From contig JACCZO010000259.1 of NCBI GenBank assembly GCA_013695925.1, forward strand, positions 1 to 19,389: a DNA stretch of 19,389 nucleotides, in the 5' to 3' direction. Below, piece by piece: positions 16,443 through 19,389 of the stretch (its first letter is position 1; each line of letters starts with the position of its first letter). The notes below the pieces were generated by a model, which worked only from the letters and a program-made list of their open reading frames with translations, searched no databases and was not told where the DNA came from. The position numbers and the translations under genes are program-made. The stretch comes from Chthoniobacterales bacterium. GTDB taxonomy: Bacteria; Verrucomicrobiota; Verrucomicrobiia; Chthoniobacterales; UBA10450.

Positions 16443-16718
16443 CGCCTTTGTCGAAACTGGTCGCCGCCTGACTGATTTCCCGGGGAGCGCCCTGGTCTTT
16501 GGAGCCATCGAAAACAAATCGTTAGGTTTATTGGGACATGACCTTATGCTCCCCTGCATCGGTCGCTGACCGGCCCAACGGCTAAGTTTGCCAGTCTCTT
16601 CGAGCCGGACCACGGATTCGCGCAGGAAATCAGGGATCACGCCGCGAACGGCTCCGGCAATGAAATGTGGGTGATGATGATTGCGAGGCGGAGAGGCGAA
16701 CGAAGGCTTACAACTATT

Positions 16719-16994
16719 ATGAAATCAGAACTCCTCACCGCCGCATTAAAGGCCATCCCTGACCAGGCGCTCCTCGTCAACGTGGTGTCGCTTCGTGTTC
16801 GCCAACTTGTCCTGGGGCACAGGCCGCTGGTAGTGCACGCTCCCGGGATGCAATCTGCCGACATCGCTCTCACAGAAATCATCGCCAAAAAGCTGACCTT
16901 TCTCCTTACTCCCGGCGAGAACGGCAAGCGCGAGCGTCAGGCGTTAACGCACTGGTTGGGCACGCCGCCACCCCCGCTAAAGATGGCGGCGTAA
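16719..16994 (+). CDS. RNA polymerase omega subunit-like protein
   Basis: The 91-residue product begins MKSELLTAALKAI, followed by LLVNVVSLRVRQLVLGHRPL and ADIALTEIIAKKL. This matches the omega subunit pattern: a hydrophobic N-terminal helix, 'NxVSxRVRQLxxGxRPLV', then 'A-IAL-EI--KL'. Omega assists assembly of the beta' subunit. The usual EIAEGKL appears as EIIAKKL, and the C-terminal third (PGENGKRERQ, then a PPPP tail) is not family-typical, so this could be a diverged paralogue. It stands alone rather than beside gmk, a common neighbour. The ATG at 16719 is chosen because family-like sequence starts there; GAAGG lies a little upstream. Confidence 0.6.
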   Translation: MKSELLTAALKAIPDQALLVNVVSLRVRQLVLGHRPLVVHAPGMQSADIALTEIIAKKLTFLLTPGENGKRERQALTHWLGTPPPPLKMAA

Positions 16995-17021
16995 CTTAGG
17001 GACAAGCTGCGGCGGCCTCGG

Positions 17022-17930
17022 TCAGACGACCGCGGTTTCAGTCTCTTCGATCACCTCAGGCGGCTTGAGTTTACCGTAGAGCACCGCGAGCAGCACGCCG
17101 GCCACGACTAACGAGATGCCGAGCACGGTCTGGGCGGTGTAGGTTTCGCCGAAGATCGTGATGCTGAAGATGAGGGCATAGACGAGTCCGATGTAATTCA
17201 GGACCGCGACCTTTGCGATCCGCTCGGATTGGAGGGCTTTGGTCAGACAGATTTGCCCAACCTGGGTGAGGACGCCGCACATGAGAAGCGAGACCCATTC
17301 CCAAGGCGTCGGGGTTCGCCAGCTAAAGAGAATAAAGACGAGGCCGGCCGCGATGCCGACGAGCTGGAAATGGAGGACCACGACAATCGGCTCTTCGCGC
17401 TCCCGCAGCCGGCGGACGAGGTTGTAGGCCATGCCGGAGCAGAGGGCGGAGAAAATGCCAAGGAGGAGATAAAACGTAGAGACACGTGAGTCGAAGCCCT
17501 TGAGCACGAAAACGCCCGCGAAGGCGATCCCGTAAAAGAACCATTGCCGCGCTGGAACCATCTCGCGCAGGACAAAGACGCCAATAAGTGCGGTGAAGAT
17601 GGGGGAGAGATATTGGATTGTGACCGCGGTGGCGAGGTGCATGTGCTGCAGCGTCACGAAGAAGGCGAAGAGGGCGAGGGTGCCGAAGGTGCCGCGGGCG
17701 ATCAGGAGGGTGTGATTGTTCCCTTTCCAATCGAGCCGCCGGCGCGCGATCTCGATCCCGCAGATCATTCCCGAGACGAGGCAACGAAAGAAGACGATCT
17801 CCATTGCCGGGATGCGATCGAGCTGCTTTACGAAGACATTCATGGTCGCAAAAGCGAGCGTGGCGAGGAGCATGTTGCCAACGGCGCCGCGCGGCCAGAA
17901 CGAGCGGGCGCGGGCGGCGGGCTGAGGCAT
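17022..17930 (-). CDS. EamA/DMT-family membrane transporter
   Basis: The 302-residue protein has about ten hydrophobic helices in two similar halves: about residues 18-140, from AVGNMLLATLAFATMNVFVK, and 150-285, ending SLVVAGVLLAVLYGKL. This is the EamA drug/metabolite transporter layout in the inner membrane. Typical signatures include 'FFRCLVSG' after helix 1, 'TVQYLSPIFTALIG'-like sequence (here TIQYLSPIFTALIG) and 'LVYALIFSITIFGE'. The substrate cannot be assigned; S-adenosylmethionine-type and small-metabolite exporters share this layout. No strong ribosome-binding site precedes the ATG at 17930. It is a single-gene unit, convergent with the omega-like gene. Confidence 0.9.
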   Translation of the reverse strand: MPQPAARARSFWPRGAVGNMLLATLAFATMNVFVKQLDRIPAMEIVFFRCLVSGMICGIEIARRRLDWKGNNHTLLIARGTFGTLALFAFFVTLQHMHLATAVTIQYLSPIFTALIGVFVLREMVPARQWFFYGIAFAGVFVLKGFDSRVSTFYLLLGIFSALCSGMAYNLVRRLREREEPIVVVLHFQLVGIAAGLVFILFSWRTPTPWEWVSLLMCGVLTQVGQICLTKALQSERIAKVAVLNYIGLVYALIFSITIFGETYTAQTVLGISLVVAGVLLAVLYGKLKPPEVIEETETAVV

Positions 17931-18030
17931 CGGAGCAACGTGGGGGAAAAGCAGGAATTGAGAAGGAAGAATTAGGAGGAAGCGAGGCGGCTTTAGGTTT
18001 CCCCGGGCCGAGGCAGTCCGAGACCCGCGA

Positions 18031-19389
18031 TTACTTCACCTCCGTTGACGCGAGTGAGCCAACGATTTTTTCGAAGCGCGGATCGCTGCGCAACGGATCG
18101 AGGACGGGATTGATTCTCATCTGGAGCGCGAACCAATTGGGTTCTTCGACCGCTTTCGCAAGCCATGCAAAGGCCTGGTCCCGGTCACCGAGGCGCAAGT
18201 AGACGACTAAGTAACGCCAGGCCGGAACATATTCACCACGCGCGCTCGTTTCGTTAAGCTGCTGCAATTGCTTTTGCGCCAACGCGCGAACGGCGACGTC
18301 GAATCCGGAAGCGGCAAAAGTTTGTTCGAGGAATTACGCCTGTTCCGGTTGACCACTCAAGGTTAAACCCGCGCACCATTGCGTGATGGCGTCGTGGAAC
18401 ATTCCTTTGCGTTCACAGGCATCACCAAAATGTTCGTGCGCGACAGCATTCGTCGGTTCGAGTTCCAATGTGGTGGCAAAATAGGCAATCGCGCCATCGT
18501 AATCGCGCAGAAAAAAGAGGATTCTCCCGGCAAATAGATGCAACCCGGGAAAGAAGGGATCGAGCTGTTTCGCCTGTGCGATTTGGGAGAGCCCTTCTTC
18601 GCTGCGTCCGAACAGAACGAGACACAGACCATAATGATGGCGGATCTCGCCATCACTCGGATTCAATTCTGCCCCCCGAAGGAAGGCGCGCTCGGCGGCC
18701 GGCCAATCCCTCTTATAATACACCTCGACGCCAGCGAGGAGATGATAGGCTTCGGCCAGCGTGTCATCCAACTCGAGCGCTTTTTGAAGGGCAGTCTCGG
18801 CAGCCGGCCAGTGCGCCGGCGGTAAAATGGCGTTGGCCGCGCCAAAGGCGTGATACCCACCGAGCCCAACGTAAGCGGGGGCAAAGCTGGGATCGAGTTC
18901 GATGGCGCGCTCAAAATATTTGCGAACCTGTTCGTAGCCGGGCGCGAAGGAATTACGCCACTGATGTCGCGCCTTCAGATAGAGCTGATACGCCTCGGTG
19001 TTGGTGGTGGGTTGTGATGAAATCGCGCGACGTTCGGCGCCGGTAAGTTTTGCGTGCAGCGCGTCAGCGATTTTCGCAGCAATGTCGCTTTCGACCGCGA
19101 AGATATCAATTAACTGATGGTCATATCGTTCCGCCCAAAGATGTGAATCGTTTGCGGCATCGATGAGTTGGACATTGACGCGTACTTGATCGCCCGCTTT
19201 CTGGACCGTGCCTTCGAGGATATTCGCGACGCCGAGCTGCTTCGCGATCTGCGCAATGTCCTCGGAGGAACTCTTGAATCGTTGCGTCGATGTGCGCGAG
19301 ATGACCTTGAGGTCGCCGATGCGTGAAAGCTTGGTCAGGATTTCTTCCTGAATGCCGTCGGCGAAATACTCGTTGGCTTTGTCTTGACT
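18031..19389 (-). pseudogene. TolB-like/TPR regulator gene, 3' part, interrupted by in-frame TAA
   Basis: The frame enters from the right window edge. It reads ANEYFADGIQEEILTKLSRI, VISRTSTQRFKSSSEDIAQI, then LGVANILEGTVQKAGDQVRV and LWAERYD, the TolB-like domain common in adenylate-cyclase- or CadC-like regulators of soil bacteria. TPR repeats follow from about residue 130 of the visible part (YFERAIELDPSFAPAYVGLG and others). After 351 visible residues comes TAA at 18334-18336. The same frame then continues for 101 more family-like codons (FLEQTFAASGFDVAVRALAQ, YVPAWRYL, NPVLDPLRSDPRFEKIVG) to a TAA at 18031-18033. A point nonsense mutation or sequencing error is likely. The N-terminal part, perhaps a DNA-binding or kinase domain, lies outside the window. 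Confidence 0.8.
18329..18340 (+). repeat. 12-mer AGGAATTACGCC, one of three copies
   Basis: AGGAATTACGCC occurs identically at 10198-10209 (between the DUF885 and helicase genes), 18329-18340 and 18948-18959 (both within the TPR gene), always in the same orientation. In the copy at 18329-18340 the reverse strand supplies the premature TAA of the TPR gene. The copy at 18948 is read in another phase (CGT AAT TCC). The significance is uncertain. Confidence 0.5.

Noticed and set aside
18441..18465. GGTTCGAGTTCC resembling a tRNA T-arm
   Set aside because: It lies inside the TPR coding frame and no acceptor, D or anticodon arms pair around it.
1..19389. CRISPR array, rRNA, integrase or transposase gene
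   Set aside because: No regularly spaced direct repeats, rRNA-like sequence or transposase/integrase motifs were seen on either strand.

Overview
This is a GC-rich bacterial chromosomal window. It most resembles Verrucomicrobiota, probably a soil Chthoniobacterales/Spartobacteria-like lineage. That placement is an inference from three things: the minus-strand order cdsA-dxr-rseP-ispG, a long-form IspG, and GTAG-bounded palindromic repeats; no database was searched.

Left part (1-5.7 kb, minus strand): a tight operon read from cdsA (CDP-diglyceride synthase) through dxr (DXP reductoisomerase), rseP (site-2 protease) and a 76-aa protein of unknown function to ispG (HMBPP synthase). It combines phospholipid synthesis, two steps of the MEP isoprenoid pathway and envelope-stress proteolysis. 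cdsA and dxr abut, and the 76-aa gene overlaps ispG by 4 nt. An 81-bp pair of facing REP-like palindromes lies in frame inside ispG. uppS, a common upstream neighbour of cdsA, is absent; upstream lies a decayed C-terminal fragment of a GH94 / cyclic beta-1,2-glucan synthase-like gene (about 5.95-6.76 kb).

Middle (6.9-14.2 kb): a secreted beta-propeller-like protein (minus), a divergently placed secreted DUF885 putative metallopeptidase (plus), then a solitary 1292-residue fusion of a UPF1/DNA2-type SF1 helicase, a long coiled coil, a phospholipase-D-type nuclease domain and a zinc ribbon. This fusion matches the architecture of the type II Mokosh anti-phage protein and has codon use unlike its neighbours, so it is the best candidate for a horizontally acquired defence gene.

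Right part (14.2-19.4 kb): an exported DinB-like protein, a second 81-bp GTAG...CTAC palindromic element, a frameshifted relic of a beta-propeller protein, a 94-aa unknown, a small RNA polymerase omega-like protein, an EamA-family transporter, and the 3' part of a TolB-like/TPR regulator gene interrupted by an in-frame TAA.

The most unusual signal spans the genes: the 9-mer GCCTAACGA (core CCTAACG) occurs far more often than chance, on both strands, in several codon phases, mostly inside genes. It is absent from the helicase gene. It behaves like a DNA-uptake or chromosome-marking sequence that I cannot match to a described one.
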